NCBI GenBank assembly: GCA_963575745.1
Contig: CAUYUJ010014627.1
Coordinates: forward strand, 410,001 to 474,000
Source of the DNA: Prorocentrum cordatum
Lineage: Eukaryota > Sar > Dinophyceae > Prorocentrales > Prorocentraceae
Length of the DNA stretch: 64,000 bases
Direction: 5' to 3'
The notes under the pieces are model-generated. The model did not search any database. It was not told the DNA's origin and was given only the letters and a program-made list of their open reading frames with translations. This document shows, piece by piece, positions 62,502 through 64,000 of this stretch (position 1 is the stretch's first letter; every line of letters begins with the position of its first letter). The translations under genes and the position numbers were made by a program.

Positions 62502-62966
62502 TCATCTGCTGCTCTGTTGGGCAGCGATCGGGGCAGACGCCTCTGAGTAGGCAATCGCGTACAAGCCAGCAAACTCTGACTGGAGGCCGTTTGGCGAAAT
62601 TGGCAACGCCTGCGGGCACCTCGAAGGGTCTTGCAACCGACGAGCTAAATCGTCCCAGTGCTGGCTGGTCGCTTCTAGTTCGTTGTTCTTGCTGCGATCG
62701 GTCACGGGCAGCTTCATGTCGTGCGTGACCAGGAGGGCCTCGCGCGTGACGATACGTTTGCTGGGCAACAGCCGCAAGCAGCAAGCGTCGGCCCTCGCGC
62801 GCAGCTCGGCCCGATCCCCGTCCTGTTGCAGATGAACGGGCGCAGTTCGTGTTACCTCAGCGAGAGCACGCGCTTGGATCCTCGATGCATATGCGAAGCC
62901 CAGCTTTTCTTGCAGCTCTGCCAGGAGCACCCCTGCTCCGATGCGCGCGCAGAGCTTGTCGCTCAT
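62502..62966 (-). CDS. Conserved-looking protein segment, unknown
   Basis: The ATG at 62966 (MSDKLCARIGAG) is preferred over an upstream TTG. The 154 residues have globular composition: VLLAELQEKLGFAYASRIQA, RIVTREALLVTHDMKLPVTD, NNELEATSQHWDDLARRLQD, LQSEFAGLYAIAYSEASAPI. The frame stops at 62502, and related minus-strand frames continue below, so the gene is probably frameshifted or spliced. I recognise no family. It is the best non-transposon coding candidate in the last 15 kb. Confidence 0.42.
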   Translation of the reverse strand: MSDKLCARIGAGVLLAELQEKLGFAYASRIQARALAEVTRTAPVHLQQDGDRAELRARADACCLRLLPSKRIVTREALLVTHDMKLPVTDRSKNNELEATSQHWDDLARRLQDPSRCPQALPISPNGLQSEFAGLYAIAYSEASAPIAAQQSSR

Positions 62967-63033
62967 GGTTGCGGGCAAGATTTATGTCTATCCCGTGCGT
63001 CTTGGACTTTCTCGGAAGGGGCACCGCAAGGCC

Positions 63034-63101
63034 GAGGCGCACTGGATATGGATCAAAATCGAGCCTTTAGGGGGCACATTTATCCATATCCAGTGGGCCT
63101 C
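63034..63101. repeat. Inverted repeat, 20-bp arms
   Basis: GAGGCGCACTGGATATGGAT at 63034-63053 pairs with 63082-63101 with one mismatch and a 28-base loop. The right arm's flank (TTTATCCATATCC...) also resembles the sequence at 62981-63025 in direct orientation. Confidence 0.75.
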
Positions 63102-63349
63102 GGGTTTCCGGGGAAGGGAGCCCGGCACTCCATGCGGCAGTGGACATGGACAGAAGCATTGCCCGCAGTGGCCCGCGGCCTCGGCCGCGGGCCGCGGGGG
63201 CGGGCGGGGGCCATGCAGGCTCGACCTTGACAGCTGCAGGCGCCACTCGCCGCGGGGGCCGCGGGCAGGCGCGGCGCGCGCCGAGTGGCGCAACAGCGCG
63301 CGGCGTTGGCAAGAGCCGAGGTTGCGGACTGCAGCACAGAGGCAAGGCG

Positions 63350-63720
63350 CACGTCGAAGTCCAAGCGCAAGCCAGTCGGGCCCCAGATCCACACGCTCAA
63401 GCGCCAGCGCTTCGAACCCCGAACAACTACACCCTGCCTCGTCCAGGCGCAAGCGCCTCGAGCCTGTCCCGGCCGCTCTCCATTCCCCCCCCCGCCCCCC
63501 TGCCCCCGCACACCTCCACCCCTTTTCAAGCGCATGCGCTTCGAACCTCAAACACGCCCTATCGACATACCTTCCAAGCGTCAGAGCTCCGAACTCTAAC
63601 CACACTCTACATTGATCCCTTGCCCTGCCTTGCCGTTTCAAGCACAAGCGCTTCGAACCAACTACATCCCATCCTTTTCGAGCGCAAGTGCGTCGAACCC
63701 TGACTACACCATTGGACCAT
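63350..63720. repeat. Tandem palindromic motif, CAAGCGCAAGCGCTTCGAACC
   Basis: Copies or variants near 63401, 63448, 63525, 63569, 63638 and 63681 are spaced 43-77 bp. Each contains a palindromic AAGCGCTT-like core followed by CGAACC. The spacers are CA- and C-rich. Function unknown. Confidence 0.65.
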
Positions 63721-64000
63721 GTTCCGTTTCCATCTCATCCCCAATCCAGCACGCGGCGAGCGCATGCGGTTGTTTTTGCGGCAAGCCGCGGAAGCTCAGA
63801 GCAATTGGTGGCTCCGAGCACGTGGTTCTGATTCAGCCGATGGTTCGGCGGGACACCTTGACATGCTCGACGGACTGCAACGACTCGTTCGATGCGCGCG
63901 TCGAGTCGCGTGAGCCCTGGTTGGGGTCCTCCTGATTCCCCTCGGCGGCGCCGCCGCGGTGCTTCTTGTCGGAGCTGGAGCCGTGGTCGCACTGCTTCTG
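63721..64000. other. Unassigned sequence to window end
   Basis: Nothing is recognised. Confidence 0.4.

Noticed and set aside
1-64000. Bacterial-type features such as ribosome-binding sites, operons and rho-independent terminators
   Set aside because: Spliced leaders and retroelements identify a eukaryotic nuclear genome; such calls would be meaningless here.

Overview
The window is nuclear DNA from a dinoflagellate. The decisive evidence is two exact 22-nt copies of the dinoflagellate spliced leader (DinoSL) at 12742-12763 and 18414-18435, plus a 19/22 relic at 47172-47193. In all three the leader is joined directly to downstream sequence, as in a trans-spliced mRNA copied back into DNA. 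High GC, abundant triplet microsatellites and a DIRS-type retroelement of the kind seen in dinoflagellate proteomes agree with this. A GC-rich genus such as Prorocentrum would fit, but the genus is inference. The sequence is mostly repeats. Few genes can be supported, and canonical eukaryotic promoters or introns cannot be called.

Layout. 0-12.6 kb: short-period minisatellites (a 10-12 bp 'GGCCRTCTTGG' family, a CCCTCCTAAA array), GAT/GAG/CTC microsatellites, a 294-bp tandem duplication and a ~90-bp degenerate tandem repeat. 12.65-23.6 kb: two related L1-like non-LTR retrotransposons, head to tail, each starting with a complete spliced leader and bounded by (CAT)n. The first has intact ORF1 and ORF2 (endonuclease and reverse transcriptase); the second is decayed. 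25.9-33.2 kb: six tandem units of about 1 kb, rich in CGCGCG blocks, with a strictly phased 14-bp minisatellite at some unit ends and one unit blown up by ~785 bp of (GTC)n. A seventh unit lies at 51.2-52.65 kb.

36.07-44.35 kb: a decayed DIRS-order retrotransposon with gag-like, reverse transcriptase, C5-methyltransferase-like, RNase H and tyrosine-recombinase segments. Its termini have the split-direct-repeat form A1 ... B1-A2-B2. 47.17-48.87 kb: a single-exon gene for a two-domain nitroreductase with a spliced-leader relic 57 nt upstream of its ATG, best read as an expressed-type retrogene. 49-64 kb: further tandem repeats (a ~150-bp family, a ~165-bp family with a conserved perfect hairpin, a foldback element) and two unrecognised, probably damaged coding segments (57.4-58.1 kb plus strand; 61.6-63.0 kb minus strand).

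How the pieces fit. Spliced-leader addition marks mRNAs. Reverse transcription of such mRNAs gives both the leader-tagged retrotransposons and the nitroreductase retrogene. Triplet microsatellites sit at the retrotransposon borders, either as insertion targets or as element tails. Tandem units that carry short triplet seeds appear to generate the very long triplet tracts. All long His-, Asp-, Ser-, Leu-, Pro- or Arg-repeat reading frames here are translations of those tracts and are not proposed as genes.
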